The notes: generated by a model not told the origin, from the letters alone. DNA of 64,000 bases from Candidatus Peregrinibacteria bacterium (GCA_003153355.1 PLYH01000002.1:109348-173347), one strand, 5' to 3'. Shown: positions 18,039 to 26,344, counted from the first letter of the stretch. A program made the numbers and translations.

Positions 18039-18991
18039 GTCTGAAGCATTAAATGTTCAAAGAGAAGTCTGACGTTCACGTTGCGCTTTTGCAATCTTAC
18101 GCTTTCCTGAGCCTGCAAAAGCACGCTGACCGTGCGCTGGAGCTTTTCCGAAGTCGCGGACTCCGCGCCGTTCAGTTCAGCTTCCTGGAGCATTGTATAC
18201 CGTAATGCCAAAAGGAAAATATCAAAAAATTCGCTGAAAAGTTTTTCATCCTGGGTCACCTCCGCCACCAGAGCAAATTTTTCCACAATATCTCCGCGCT
18301 CCAGCACATTTCGCACCCGCTCGAAAAGCACCTGAACCTTTTCAAAATCCTCGGGATGTTCAACGAAAAAGATCGCGCGGCCGGCAAGTCCGAAAGAAAA
18401 ATCAGTCACGGTTTTCAGTTTGTCTTCAGGTTCCAAAGGATGTTTCTCCTTCAAAAACTGCAGAATTTCCTCAGGTCCGTTGCTGTTGAATTTTACCAGC
18501 CTGATGCGTGAAAGCACCGTCTGCAAAACGTCCTCCAGGTGATTGGTCGTAAAAAGAAACACGACCTGCGACCCCGGCTCCTCCAAAGTTTTCAGCAACG
18601 CGTTTGCCGACTCCTGCGTCATGCGCTCAATATTTTCAATGAGCAGAATTTTGTATTTCGCCGGCGACGTCGTGGCCATTCTCGCCAGAGTGTTGCGCAT
18701 GGTTTCGATCTTGATCGTTTCTCCGTTATCGGCAATTTCCAGAGTGTCGGCATGATAACTTTTTTCAATGTTGATGCACACGCCGCACGTGCCGCATCCG
18801 GGAGCTTGCCCCGCGCCCGCTTCACACTGCAGAATCTGCGCAAGCCTGCGCGCCAGCGTGTACTTGCCGATCTGCGACGGTCCCGCAAAAAGATAAGCAT
18901 GCGGAAGATTTCCACCCGCTAAATCCTGTTCCAAAGCGCGGAGTTGTTTTTCGTGTCCTAAAATTTTCCAGTTGTAGTTTTGCTGACCCAT
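18035..18991 (-). CDS. holB: DNA polymerase III delta' subunit (clamp-loader)
   Basis: The 318-residue AAA+ protein has a zinc module (CGTCGVC with CE upstream) and a sensor block (ALLKTLEEPGSQVVFLFTTN) as in delta'/DnaX-type clamp loaders. The P-loop is altered (GPSQIGKYTLA instead of GxxGxGKTT), as expected for delta', which does not hydrolyse ATP. It opens the beta clamp together with DnaX and delta. The encoded clamp (dnaN) lies 11 kb away. It sits between murF (17 bases upstream) and the TPR gene, both on the same strand. Confidence 0.92.
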   Translation of the reverse strand: MGQQNYNWKILGHEKQLRALEQDLAGGNLPHAYLFAGPSQIGKYTLARRLAQILQCEAGAGQAPGCGTCGVCINIEKSYHADTLEIADNGETIKIETMRNTLARMATTSPAKYKILLIENIERMTQESANALLKTLEEPGSQVVFLFTTNHLEDVLQTVLSRIRLVKFNSNGPEEILQFLKEKHPLEPEDKLKTVTDFSFGLAGRAIFFVEHPEDFEKVQVLFERVRNVLERGDIVEKFALVAEVTQDEKLFSEFFDIFLLALRYTMLQEAELNGAESATSEKLQRTVSVLLQAQESVRLQKRNVNVRLLFEHLMLQT

Positions 18992-19008
18992 CGCTTGGAC
19001 GAAATAAT

Positions 19009-20283
19009 TTATTGAATAGCTTTCCAGTGTTTTTCCTGCCGGGCCAAAAGTTCTTCAGCCTTTGACGGGTCGGCCATCAAGGCCATCACCAGCCTTTCCA
19101 GGCGCACCCGGTTTTGCGAACCCTTCACCAGAATAGTATCACCGGACTGCACAAATCCAGCCAAAAATTTAGCCGCATCGTCAGCTCCCTCATAATGATA
19201 AATATCCTGAACCGAAAAGCCCTCTTTCTGAGCTTCCTCACTGATAAAATGAGCCAAATCCCCCACGGTCACCAGCACATCCGCGCGCTTGCCCGCATAG
19301 CGCCCGAGCTCGCGGTGAAACTCTTCGGTCTTTTCGCCGAGCTCATTCATGTTTCCCAGCACCGCGATTTTTCTTGCGGGCGCAACTTCTCGCAAAAGAT
19401 TCAACGCTTCTTTCATGGCTTCCGGCGAAGCATTATAGGTACTGTCCAGAATCGTGCTGTTCTGAATCCCCGGAATCATCGTCATTCTTCCCGGCGGCGG
19501 CGTAAAATCTTTTAAACCGCCCATGCACTCCTGCAGCGTAAATCCCTGCGTCAATCCGACGGTAATCGCCGGCAGCAGCACATACGCCTGAAACCCCCCG
19601 ATCAAAGCAAAATTTCCCTGAGCCACCTCATCCTTGTATTGAATCGTACAGCTGATCCCCTGCAATGTGCTCTCGGCTTCCAGTATGCGCACGTCGGCAA
19701 TTTCAGAGCCGCCGTACAACAGTTTTTTACAGAGAAGAGTATCCCTTAACTGCATAATGTAAGGGTCGTCAGCATTTAAAACAGCGATGCCTTTTTCGGG
19801 CAAAGCTTCAACGAGTTTTTTCTTTTCCAGAAAAATATCGTCCAAATCTTTAAACTGTCCTTCGCCAAGATGCACAGGCTTGATATTCGTCATCACAACA
19901 ATCTGCGGTTTCACGAGCTTCAAAAGGTCAACCATGTCTCCGGGCTTATCCACCCCCATTTCCAGCACCATCATTTGCAGGTGTTTGCCTCCCACAAAAG
20001 CTTTCCAGAATCCTTTGAAAAGAATGGATGCCCAGTCCAGCGCCGAAGAAAATCCCGAAGGCTGCTCCAGAATCGCCAGGGGCAAACCGAATTCGCTGTT
20101 AAAACTTTTTTCATTGCGGACCACGTTGTAACGGGTGCGCAAAAGAGTGTAAATCGCGTCCTTGGTGCTGGTTTTACCCACCGACCCGGTTACGCCGATC
20201 ACGAAAGGCCTCAAACGTTTTAAACGGACCTTTGCAAGGAACCTTAAAAAGCGCAACACGAGTTTCCGAAAAAAAGTCTTCAT
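19009..20283 (-). CDS. murF: MurF-like Mur ligase without the N-terminal substrate domain
   Basis: The central ATPase domain has GVTGSVGKTSTKDA at residues 30-43, NEKSFNSEFGLPLAIL, MGVDKPGDM, NADDP and the lysine-containing segment of Mur ligases. The C-terminal ligase domain shows DSTYNASPEAMKEAL and GNMNELGE. This is the MurF pattern: it adds D-Ala-D-Ala to UDP-MurNAc-tripeptide. At 424 residues it starts at the ATPase domain. The usual N-terminal domain of about 80-100 residues that holds the UDP-sugar is missing and replaced by a short basic/hydrophobic helix (FFRKLVLRFLRFLAK). It might be a divergent MurF or a related ligase. Confidence 0.82.
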   Translation of the reverse strand: MKTFFRKLVLRFLRFLAKVRLKRLRPFVIGVTGSVGKTSTKDAIYTLLRTRYNVVRNEKSFNSEFGLPLAILEQPSGFSSALDWASILFKGFWKAFVGGKHLQMMVLEMGVDKPGDMVDLLKLVKPQIVVMTNIKPVHLGEGQFKDLDDIFLEKKKLVEALPEKGIAVLNADDPYIMQLRDTLLCKKLLYGGSEIADVRILEAESTLQGISCTIQYKDEVAQGNFALIGGFQAYVLLPAITVGLTQGFTLQECMGGLKDFTPPPGRMTMIPGIQNSTILDSTYNASPEAMKEALNLLREVAPARKIAVLGNMNELGEKTEEFHRELGRYAGKRADVLVTVGDLAHFISEEAQKEGFSVQDIYHYEGADDAAKFLAGFVQSGDTILVKGSQNRVRLERLVMALMADPSKAEELLARQEKHWKAIQ

Positions 20284-20367
20284 AAGCCTTGAAAACAGGC
20301 TTCAAACATAGCAAAATACTCTGGCAAAATCAATCAGCTTCAAATCATCCTTTAACGCTTAAAACCT

Positions 20368-21129
20368 ATGAAAAAAGCCTTTGCCTTACTTCTTCTTCCA
20401 GCAATGGCAATGCTGACCGCCTGCACACCGGCAACCACGCCGGACCAGTCAGCTCAGTCGAGCCAGACGACGGCATCAATATCAATCCAGTCAAACCAGA
20501 CCATGCAATCAAGCGACACCAATTCTTTAAGCCAAGCAACAACAATGGCAACCCCTCCTCCAGCCAATAATCCCGGCCAAGATCCTCAGCTCCTTCCGCC
20601 TCAACCTGCGGACACAGTGGCAATCATGGAAACAGATTTTGGAACTATCAAATTCCGCCTCTTTACGCAGGACGTTCCGACCCTTACAACGAATTTTATC
20701 CAGCTGGCACAGCAGAATAAATATAACGGCACTCCTTTCCACCGCGTGGTCAAAGATTTCATGATCCAGGGCGGAGATTTCGAGAACCGTGACGGCACCG
20801 GCGGTTACAGCTATAAAGGCCCCGGCACTTTCCTGGCGAACGAAATCAACCCGGCCTATCATCATTTATACGGAACGGTTTCCATGGCTAAAACCAGTGA
20901 TCCGGTTTCCATCGGCAGTCAGTTTTTCATCGTGACCAACAAGGACGGCGTACCTTCGCTTGATGGAGGCTACTCCCCGATCGGCCAGGTATATTCAGGT
21001 ATGGACGTCGCTGAAAAAATCCAGAACCTCCAGACTCCGGGGACAGAACAGCCGAGCCAATTGATCAGTCTTAAAAAAGTCATCATCACCACTTACGCCG
21101 ATGATCAAGCTGGCAAGGTTAAAGGTTAG
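20368..21129 (+). CDS. Cyclophilin-type peptidyl-prolyl isomerase, lipoprotein
   Basis: A lipoprotein signal (MKKAFALLLLPAMAMLTAC, lipobox LTAC) is followed by about 60 Thr/Ser/Gln/Pro-rich linker residues. A cyclophilin domain then runs to the end, with TDFGTIKFRLF, NKYNGTPFHRVVKDFMIQGG, LANEIN, SMAKTSDPVSIGSQFFI and LDGGYSPIGQV. It should catalyse proline cis-trans isomerisation outside the membrane, helping fold exported proteins. The long disordered spacer fits tethering to the membrane surface. The acylphosphatase gene starts inside its last 29 bases. Confidence 0.94.
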   Translation: MKKAFALLLLPAMAMLTACTPATTPDQSAQSSQTTASISIQSNQTMQSSDTNSLSQATTMATPPPANNPGQDPQLLPPQPADTVAIMETDFGTIKFRLFTQDVPTLTTNFIQLAQQNKYNGTPFHRVVKDFMIQGGDFENRDGTGGYSYKGPGTFLANEINPAYHHLYGTVSMAKTSDPVSIGSQFFIVTNKDGVPSLDGGYSPIGQVYSGMDVAEKIQNLQTPGTEQPSQLISLKKVIITTYADDQAGKVKG

Positions 21130-21379
21130 TGGACGGGTCCAGGGTATGTTTTACCGTGGCGAAGCTCAGATCCAAGCTCTCAAACTAGGCCTCAAAGGAT
21201 ACGCTCAAAACAACCGTGACGGTTCAGTCACGGTTGTTGCAGTTGGGGAAGAGTACGCTTTGCAGCAAATGATTGGATGGTGCTGGAAAGGTCCCGATGC
21301 AGCGCAGGCCGAGAATGTTGAAGTCACCTACGAAGAACTAAAACCTGACGAACAATTTACCGGGTTTGGAATCTACTGA
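21101..21379 (+). CDS. acyP: Acylphosphatase
   Basis: This 92-residue protein has the acylphosphatase fingerprint: GRVQGMFYR with the catalytic Arg, GLKGYAQNNRDGSV with the catalytic Asn, and VVAVGEE. It hydrolyses carboxyl-phosphate bonds such as in acetyl or carbamoyl phosphate. The start overlaps the cyclophilin gene by 29 bases in another frame, so translation is probably coupled. It ends 37 bases before the convergent rplT gene. Confidence 0.93.
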   Translation: MIKLARLKVSGRVQGMFYRGEAQIQALKLGLKGYAQNNRDGSVTVVAVGEEYALQQMIGWCWKGPDAAQAENVEVTYEELKPDEQFTGFGIY

Positions 21380-21416
21380 TAAATAAGCAGGCTCTTTTAA
21401 TATGTTGGATAATAAT

Positions 21417-21800
21417 TTAGGCAGCCACCTTCTTTTTTGGCATAGGGCCGGCTTCCTTTCTCGCGACATCCACAAACTTCTTGAACACTTCAGGATTTGA
21501 AACTGCAAGTTCAGCCAGAATCTTGCGGTCAACCTTCACCTTCGATTTCAAAAGCCCGTACATCAGACGGCTGTAGTTGATGTCTTCGGGACGGCAGGCT
21601 GCGTTGATGCGGGTGATCCAGAGGCTGCGCATATCGCGCTTGCGTGCCTTGCGTCCCACATAGCTGTTCTGACCGGCTTTGTTGGAAGCATTTTTAGCCC
21701 ACTTCACAATGCGGCTGCGGAGATTGATATAACCCTTTGTAGATTTGAGGAGCTTCTTATGTCTTCGGCGTGAAGCTACACCACGTTTAATGCGAGTCAT
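21417..21800 (-). CDS. rplT: Ribosomal protein bL20
   Basis: At 128 residues this is slightly longer than usual (about 117). It starts MTRIKRGVASRRRHKKLLK and contains RDMRSLWITRINAACRP and the usual basic helical N-terminal arm. It ends with an added Lys/Ala tail (MPKKKVAA). bL20 is an early assembly protein of the large subunit and in other bacteria represses this operon by binding its mRNA. It is third in infC-rpmI-rplT, 25 bases after rpmI. Confidence 0.97.
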   Translation of the reverse strand: MTRIKRGVASRRRHKKLLKSTKGYINLRSRIVKWAKNASNKAGQNSYVGRKARKRDMRSLWITRINAACRPEDINYSRLMYGLLKSKVKVDRKILAELAVSNPEVFKKFVDVARKEAGPMPKKKVAA

Positions 21801-21825
21801 GTCGGATTAAAAAAGTGAATAATGA

Positions 21826-22020
21826 TTAAGCGTAAGGAAGAAGCTTCTTGATGTTGGCTTCATCTTTTGCGAAAAGACCCATGCCGCTCTTGTGCAGTTT
21901 CTTCTGGCGCTTGGATTTATTGAAAAGCAAATGTTTCTTTCCGGCCTTGTTGGCAATGAGCTTGCCGGTACCGGTAACCTTAAAACGTTTTTTGCTTGAG
22001 CTGTGTGATTTGAGTTTCAT
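21826..22020 (-). CDS. rpmI: Ribosomal protein bL35
   Basis: From the ATG at 22020 the product is 64 residues, the normal bL35 length: MKLKSHSSSKKRFKVTGTG, KHLLFNKSKRQKK, then DEANIKKLLPYA. A longer in-frame start at 22098 would overlap infC by over 70 bases and add unrelated residues, so it is rejected. It starts 7 bases after the infC stop. Confidence 0.97.
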   Translation of the reverse strand: MKLKSHSSSKKRFKVTGTGKLIANKAGKKHLLFNKSKRQKKLHKSGMGLFAKDEANIKKLLPYA

Positions 22021-22027
22021 AGAAAAA

Positions 22028-22537
22028 TTATTTAAGTGGCACGAGAACCATGAACATAGAATTTCCAAGTTTTCTGGGAGCTTCTTCGACCTGGGCAATA
22101 TCTTTCAGGGCGTCGATGAACATTTTCATTTTGTCTCTTCCGATGTCGGCGTGGGAAGCTTCTCTTCCCTTGAACATCAGAGTGACCTTGACGCTGTTGC
22201 GGTGCTTAAGGAATCCTTCAGCCTGGCGGATTTTCGTTTCCAGATCGTGTTTGTCGATGCTGTAGCTTAAGCGGATGCCTTTCATTTCACCCTGTTTCTG
22301 CATCTTTTTGTGCTTTTGCTCGATCTTGTTCTGGCGGTACAAATATTTTCCGTAATCCATGAGCTTGCACACCGGAGGAACCGCTTTTGGCGCAACCTCC
22401 ACCAGATCAAGTCCATGCTCCGAAGCCAGCTGGAGCGCCTCTTCCAAAGTCTTTTCACCCAGCTGTTCATCATCTTCATCGATCAGTCGAACATTGGGAA
22501 CGCGAATCTGTCTGTTAATCCTTAATTGTTTGCTAAT
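22028..22537 (-). CDS. infC: Translation initiation factor IF-3 (probable AUU start)
   Basis: The protein has both IF3 domains: the N-terminal RINRQIRVPNVRLIDEDDEQ segment, a lysine-rich linker, and a C-terminal domain with HDLETKIRQAEGFL, VKVTLMFKGRE and MVLVPLK. IF3 checks start codons and keeps 30S subunits free. No ATG exists upstream in frame. ATT at 22537-22535 is followed by SKQLRINRQIR, which aligns with the start of known IF3s that use AUU. A TTG at 22561 is possible but would add 8 residues only about 14 bases after the predicted transcription start. AUU initiation of infC allows autoregulation in other bacteria. 169 residues with this start. Confidence 0.93.
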   Translation of the reverse strand: MSKQLRINRQIRVPNVRLIDEDDEQLGEKTLEEALQLASEHGLDLVEVAPKAVPPVCKLMDYGKYLYRQNKIEQKHKKMQKQGEMKGIRLSYSIDKHDLETKIRQAEGFLKHRNSVKVTLMFKGREASHADIGRDKMKMFIDALKDIAQVEEAPRKLGNSMFMVLVPLK

Positions 22538-22581
22538 ACTTCGAAAGTTAAAAAATAGCAAAACGGCAAAATTGCTCCAGG

Positions 22582-22610
22582 ATAATAGGGTAAAGTTGTT
22601 GGCAAGTCAA
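22582..22610 (-). promoter_or_regulatory. infC-rpmI-rplT promoter
   Basis: On the minus strand: -35 TTGACT (22610-22605), 17-base spacer, -10 TATTAT (22587-22582). The predicted start is near 22575, giving a leader of about 38 bases to the ATT codon. Confidence 0.85.
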
Positions 22611-22651
22611 CACGTAGAGCACAGCGTAAAAGCTGAAATCCCGGCGATGGG

Positions 22652-22679
22652 TGGACAAATTCAGCCAAATCACTATAAT
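22652..22679 (+). promoter_or_regulatory. Promoter of the sigma-factor operon at 22714
   Basis: -35 TGGACA (22652-22657), 16-base spacer, perfect -10 TATAAT (22674-22679); predicted start near 22686. This rules out the in-frame GTG at 22651 as a start because it lies in the -35 element. It is a housekeeping promoter, divergent from the infC promoter. Confidence 0.85.
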
Positions 22680-22713
22680 AAAAACTCGCAAAGTCAAGTA
22701 CGTGAACAGCCTC

Positions 22714-23283
22714 ATGCCCCAAGAACAAGCCGACAATTCAGCAGAAAAAGCACTCATCCAGGAAGCGCTCAACGGAGAAGAAGAAGCGTTCATCCAATTG
22801 TATTATCAGTACGTTTCTCCTTTATACCGCTTCATTTTCTCCAAAGTGAATAATCAACAGGATGCGGAAGATCTTGCTTCTGAAACTTTTTTCCAGGCGC
22901 TCAAAAACCTCCCGTCTTTTTCCGAAAAATCCTCTTTTAAAAACTGGCTCTACGGCATCGCGAAACATCTTGTTCTGGCCAAATACCGCGAACGCTACAA
23001 CGCATCCACGGTGGAACTGGACGAAAACGCGGCTTTTGAAGAGCCGAAGACCAGCGAAGGCACCGAAGAACACGATCAGAAAATCCGCTTTCTGGATCAT
23101 ATTTTAAATCTTCTCCCCCCGAATTATCACGACGTACTGGAGCTCCGTTTCCTCAAAGGCTACAGCATTCTTGAAACCGCGGATGCACTCGGCATCACCG
23201 AAGAAAACGCAAAAGTCCTGCAGCACCGCGCACTCAAAAAAGCCAACCAGCTTTCCGCGGACGAAGGTTCTTATTTACTGTAA
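22714..23283 (+). CDS. ECF-type RNA polymerase sigma factor
   Basis: The 189-residue protein has sigma region 2 (AFIQLYYQYVSPLYRFIFSK, DAEDLASETFFQALKNL, FKNWLYGIAKHLVLAKYRE) and region 4 (LPPNYHDVLELRFLKGYSI followed by ALGITEENAKVLQHRAL). Regions 1 and 3 are absent, as in ECF sigmas. It directs RNA polymerase to an unknown regulon. The next gene, 24 bases on, encodes a small single-pass protein that looks like an anti-sigma, and a secreted helical protein follows. This layout is typical of envelope-stress sensing. Confidence 0.93.
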   Translation: MPQEQADNSAEKALIQEALNGEEEAFIQLYYQYVSPLYRFIFSKVNNQQDAEDLASETFFQALKNLPSFSEKSSFKNWLYGIAKHLVLAKYRERYNASTVELDENAAFEEPKTSEGTEEHDQKIRFLDHILNLLPPNYHDVLELRFLKGYSILETADALGITEENAKVLQHRALKKANQLSADEGSYLL

Positions 23284-23307
23284 CCTCTGGAACACTTAAC
23301 AGTTGCT

Positions 23308-23658
23308 ATGCAAAAACCATCTCAACAATTCGTCAGCAAGCTTGAAGAGCGCCTCCGTCTGGCTTACCGCGCGGAATATCAAAAAGCCGCGGCGCCAAGT
23401 CCGGCCCGGAGATTCTTCAGATTTTTTATCCCTGCGTTTTCAGGAGCCCTTGTGATAGTTCTGGTTCTGATGAATAGCGGAAACATTCTGAACCCGCCGC
23501 CGTTGCAAAATAATCAGCAGTCGAATGACGCAAGCGATCAGCACTTTGAAGCCTTCAATGAAGGAGATCAGGAAGCCCAGCTCGTTCAGGATTTCGACAA
23601 TGACGAATTGAATCAGATCGATAACGGAGTGAAATTTGTAGCCTCAAGCAACTTTTAA
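23308..23658 (+). CDS. Small single-pass membrane protein, possible anti-sigma factor
   Basis: The 116-residue protein has about 38 basic cytoplasmic residues (SKLEERLRLAYRAEYQKAA), one membrane helix (FFIPAFSGALVIVLVLM, about residues 38-55), and an acidic, Asn/Gln-rich outer part (FNEGDQEAQLVQDFDNDELN). Position right after an ECF sigma gene and N-in topology suggest it holds the sigma at the membrane. No zinc-binding ZAS motif (HxxxCxxC) is present, so the assignment rests on context. It ends 3 bases before the next gene. Confidence 0.7.
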   Translation: MQKPSQQFVSKLEERLRLAYRAEYQKAAAPSPARRFFRFFIPAFSGALVIVLVLMNSGNILNPPPLQNNQQSNDASDQHFEAFNEGDQEAQLVQDFDNDELNQIDNGVKFVASSNF

Positions 23659-23661
23659 TCT

Positions 23662-24417
23662 ATGAAAAAAACGAACACAATATTGACGATTATAACGGCC
23701 CTGATGGCTGGAAGCATGCTTCCAGGCTTTGCCTTCGCGCAGACCGTTTCATCTGATGCGGCAGCTCCGGTTGTGATGACCCAGCAGCAGCTGAATCTTG
23801 AAAAAGCAAAAACGATCCTTTCAAACTCCCTGGATCTTTTGGAAAAGCATTTTGAAACCACCCGCCAAAAAGCGGTGATGCTCCAGAACCTTTCCCAGAT
23901 CACCGGCGCAGACATCGCCCAGACTCTTGATGAATACCTTGCGCAAATCCAGTCATTCAAGCAGGAAGTTGCAAACGACCAGACCTCGGCCGAACTTAAA
24001 GCTACGGCTCAAAAAATTCATCTGCTCATCCAGAATGCCAAACAGAACGTGAAAAAAAACGTCGGCAAACGGGTTTCAGTCCGCATCGCGCAATTTACAC
24101 AGCGGGCTAAGAGCGGACAAGCTTTAATCCAGACAGCTCAAACCCGGCTCAATCTTGCCAAAAGTCACGGAAAGAATACCGATCAGGCCGCCAGTGACCT
24201 TCAATCCTGCCAGAATCTTATGAGTCAGGGCAATCAAACTCTCCAGACCGCACAGGGGAAATTTGATCAAATGCAGAACCTGACCTCTGACCAACAGGAC
24301 CAGGTTTCACAGCTCATGACCGACGGTTTGGCTCTGGTCAAACAGGCCCGCGGCACCTACGAACAAGCCCGCCAAAGCTGCTCCGCGGCTATCCAGGAGC
24401 TCAGAACATTGCGGTAA
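23662..24417 (+). CDS. Secreted helical protein of a sigma-factor operon (DUF5667-like)
   Basis: A clear signal peptide (MKKTNTILTIITALMAGSM, cleavage after FAFA) is followed by about 220 residues that are almost all helix, rich in Gln, Lys and Ala with heptad-like spacing (ALIQTAQTRLNLAKSHGKN, SSLDLLEK-type stretches). This resembles DUF5667-type outer proteins that follow ECF sigma/anti-sigma pairs in Patescibacteria, but that link is an impression, not a search result. It likely acts outside the membrane as a sensor or stress protein. Translation starts 3 bases after the probable anti-sigma gene. Confidence 0.75.
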   Translation: MKKTNTILTIITALMAGSMLPGFAFAQTVSSDAAAPVVMTQQQLNLEKAKTILSNSLDLLEKHFETTRQKAVMLQNLSQITGADIAQTLDEYLAQIQSFKQEVANDQTSAELKATAQKIHLLIQNAKQNVKKNVGKRVSVRIAQFTQRAKSGQALIQTAQTRLNLAKSHGKNTDQAASDLQSCQNLMSQGNQTLQTAQGKFDQMQNLTSDQQDQVSQLMTDGLALVKQARGTYEQARQSCSAAIQELRTLR

Positions 24418-24429
24418 CAGCTGATAGCA

Positions 24430-25071
24430 TCAAACATATTCCGCCCGCCCGTTCATGGCGCGTGAAAGCGTCAGTTCATCCGCGTAATCAAGATCGCCGC
24501 CCGCAGGCAGTCCGCGCGCGATGCGCGTAATCTTCACACCCAGAGGTTTCAAAAGACGCAGCAAATACATTGCAGTCGTCTCGCCCTCCAGGCTCGGATT
24601 CGTTGCCAGAATGATTTCGATCGTTGAGTTTTCGGGAGTAGTAGTTTCCGGCCGGTAATTTGTGCCGCCCCGTACTCTTTGCATCAGCGCGTCGATTTTC
24701 AGCTGGTCCGGTCCGACCCCGTCCACCGGCGAAAGCACGCCGTGAAGCACATGATACGTTCCGTGATATTCGGAAGTTTTTTCCAACGCCATCACGTCCA
24801 GAATATCCTCAACCACGCAAATCTGCTTTTGGTTTCTCATCGGATCGGAGCAGATTCTGCACCGTTCATCTTCGGCAATGTTCCAGCAGACCTGGCAGAA
24901 CTGCAGACCTTTTTGAAGATCGCCGATCGCATTCGCCAGCGACTGTACGCGCATGTTGGGAGTCCGCAAAAGGTGCATCGCCAGACGCTGCGCGGATTTC
25001 GGTCCTACGCCGGGCAAACGTGAAAGCTCTTCAATCAGCTGCTCAATGGATTTTGGAAGAAATGCGGTCAT
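24430..25071 (-). CDS. recR: Recombination mediator protein RecR
   Basis: From the ATG at 25071 the product is 213 residues, slightly longer than usual (about 200): helix-hairpin-helix (LSRLPGVGPKSAQRLAMHLL), a C4 zinc finger (CQVCWNIAEDERCRIC), and a Toprim domain (CVVEDILDVMALEKT, ATNPSLEGETTAMYLLR). RecR with RecO and RecF loads RecA at gaps. An upstream start at 25140 would add 23 residues over the likely promoter and has no support. A promoter at 25082-25109 gives a start only about 4 bases before the ATG. folE lies upstream on the same strand. Confidence 0.95.
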   Translation of the reverse strand: MTAFLPKSIEQLIEELSRLPGVGPKSAQRLAMHLLRTPNMRVQSLANAIGDLQKGLQFCQVCWNIAEDERCRICSDPMRNQKQICVVEDILDVMALEKTSEYHGTYHVLHGVLSPVDGVGPDQLKIDALMQRVRGGTNYRPETTTPENSTIEIILATNPSLEGETTAMYLLRLLKPLGVKITRIARGLPAGGDLDYADELTLSRAMNGRAEYV

Positions 25072-25081
25072 AACAAACCCC

Positions 25082-25109
25082 ATATTACCCTGCTCTCGGC
25101 CCGAATCAA
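25082..25109 (-). promoter_or_regulatory. recR promoter with possible leaderless start
   Basis: -35 TTGATT (25109-25104), 16-base spacer, -10 TAATAT (25087-25082). The predicted start near 25075 lies about 4 bases from the recR ATG. Both elements are imperfect. Confidence 0.45.
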
Positions 25110-25148
25110 AGTTTTCACGCAGAACCCAATCCGAGCGCACTAAAGAGC

Positions 25149-25703
25149 CTACTTCCCGACGTGCCTCAAAAACTCGTTGCGGGTATTCAGCTCCCGTTTG
25201 AATAAACCGAGCAGCGCGGAAGTCGTCACCTCGCTGTTCTGTTTTTCAACACCGCGCGCCATCATGCAGAAATGCTTGGCTTCAAGAATCACGCCCACGC
25301 CTTTCGGTTTTAAAATATCCTGCAGCCCGCGCGCGATCTGACTCGTTAACCGTTCCTGGTTCTGCAAACGGCGTGAATAAATCTCCACCAGGCGCGGCAG
25401 TTTGGAGAGTCCGATAATTTTGCCGTCGGGAATATACCCCACGTGCGCCCGCCCGAAAAAAGGCAGACAGTGATGCTCGCACATGCTGTAAAATTCGATG
25501 TCTTTGACCACGATCATCTCATCATAAAGCTCGTCGCCGAAAACCGTCAGAACGTCTTTCGGATTTTGTTTGTATCCTCCGAAAAGTTTTTCCCAGGCCG
25601 CGAGCATCCGTTTTGGAGTATCTTTTAAGCCTTCACGTTCGGGGTCTTCGCCGATGTGCTTAAAAAATTTCCGGATATTTTTTTGAAGGTCGTCGTCAGG
25701 CAT
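25149..25703 (-). CDS. folE: GTP cyclohydrolase I
   Basis: The 184-residue enzyme has the usual length and marks: REGLKDTPKRMLAAWEKLF, the zinc site in FYSMCEHHCLPFFGRAHVGY, SKLPRLVEIYSRRLQNQERL and the second zinc cysteine in HFCMMARGV. It converts GTP to dihydroneopterin triphosphate, the entry to folate and also to queuosine. No other folate gene is in the window, while queG lies 6 kb away, so a role in queuosine is plausible. Confidence 0.97.
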   Translation of the reverse strand: MPDDDLQKNIRKFFKHIGEDPEREGLKDTPKRMLAAWEKLFGGYKQNPKDVLTVFGDELYDEMIVVKDIEFYSMCEHHCLPFFGRAHVGYIPDGKIIGLSKLPRLVEIYSRRLQNQERLTSQIARGLQDILKPKGVGVILEAKHFCMMARGVEKQNSEVTTSALLGLFKRELNTRNEFLRHVGK

Positions 25704-25747
25704 GGCAAACGATAGAAAAAATGAAATCTTTTCTTGTATAGCATTAT

Positions 25748-26344
25748 TTATGAAATTTTTAAACCCGCCAGCACCTGAAACAGCTGAACCTGCTGGGTTT
25801 CTCCAGCCGTTTCATTTTTAGCCAAAAAAGCCGGAGCTGCTGCGGAAAGATCGCTGATGGTGCATCGCTCCACTTTCCATGTCGTCACCGTCACGCCGGT
25901 TTTATAAACAAAAGATTTTCCGGAAAGCCAGGTCGATAAACGTTCAACCAGCAGAAGTTTTTGGGAAGCGGGTTTTCGTTCCTCGTCATCTTTAAGCTGG
26001 CGGAATTTGACGTAAAAATCTATGGCCGCGGTCGATTCAGCCATAGCGGCTTTTGCCGCGGTCATAAGTTCAAAAATAATCTCAACCCACTCTTTCCTGG
26101 CATTTTCGGGAAATTCTGCAATGCTGGCATCTTCCGAAAGCTGCATTTTTATAATTTTGTCGACAAACAAAGCCCCTGTATTGCGGCGGATCTCATTCAC
26201 GCGGTCACCAAAATTATCCGCTGAAATAGGGCCGTCCGCTGGCGCGGTCGGGCGGATTCTTGAGTTGATGCCTGTGGTTTCAGGTTCAGACAGAGACCTT
26301 TCGTTCTCCGCCGGCAAACCCGGTTGGGATGTTTTTTTCATCAC
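25748..26344 (-). CDS. Uncharacterised protein, 198 residues
   Basis: I do not recognise this protein. Residues 1-50 are polar and Pro/Ser-rich and probably disordered. A helical part follows (KEWVEIIFELMTAAKAAMAE) and then a mixed region ending in VTTWKVERCTISDL and QQVQLFQVLAGLKIS. No signal peptide, membrane helix or catalytic motif is visible. Two TATAAA elements lie just upstream of the ATG, which would give a very short leader. It sits between folE and carB on the same strand and resembles the other lineage-specific unknowns here in having a disordered head and a helical body. Confidence 0.7.
   Translation of the reverse strand: MMKKTSQPGLPAENERSLSEPETTGINSRIRPTAPADGPISADNFGDRVNEIRRNTGALFVDKIIKMQLSEDASIAEFPENARKEWVEIIFELMTAAKAAMAESTAAIDFYVKFRQLKDDEERKPASQKLLLVERLSTWLSGKSFVYKTGVTVTTWKVERCTISDLSAAAPAFLAKNETAGETQQVQLFQVLAGLKIS

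Noticed and set aside
22651..22713. Upstream GTG start for the sigma factor
   Set aside because: The GTG lies in the -35 box of a strong promoter, so it cannot be in the mRNA.
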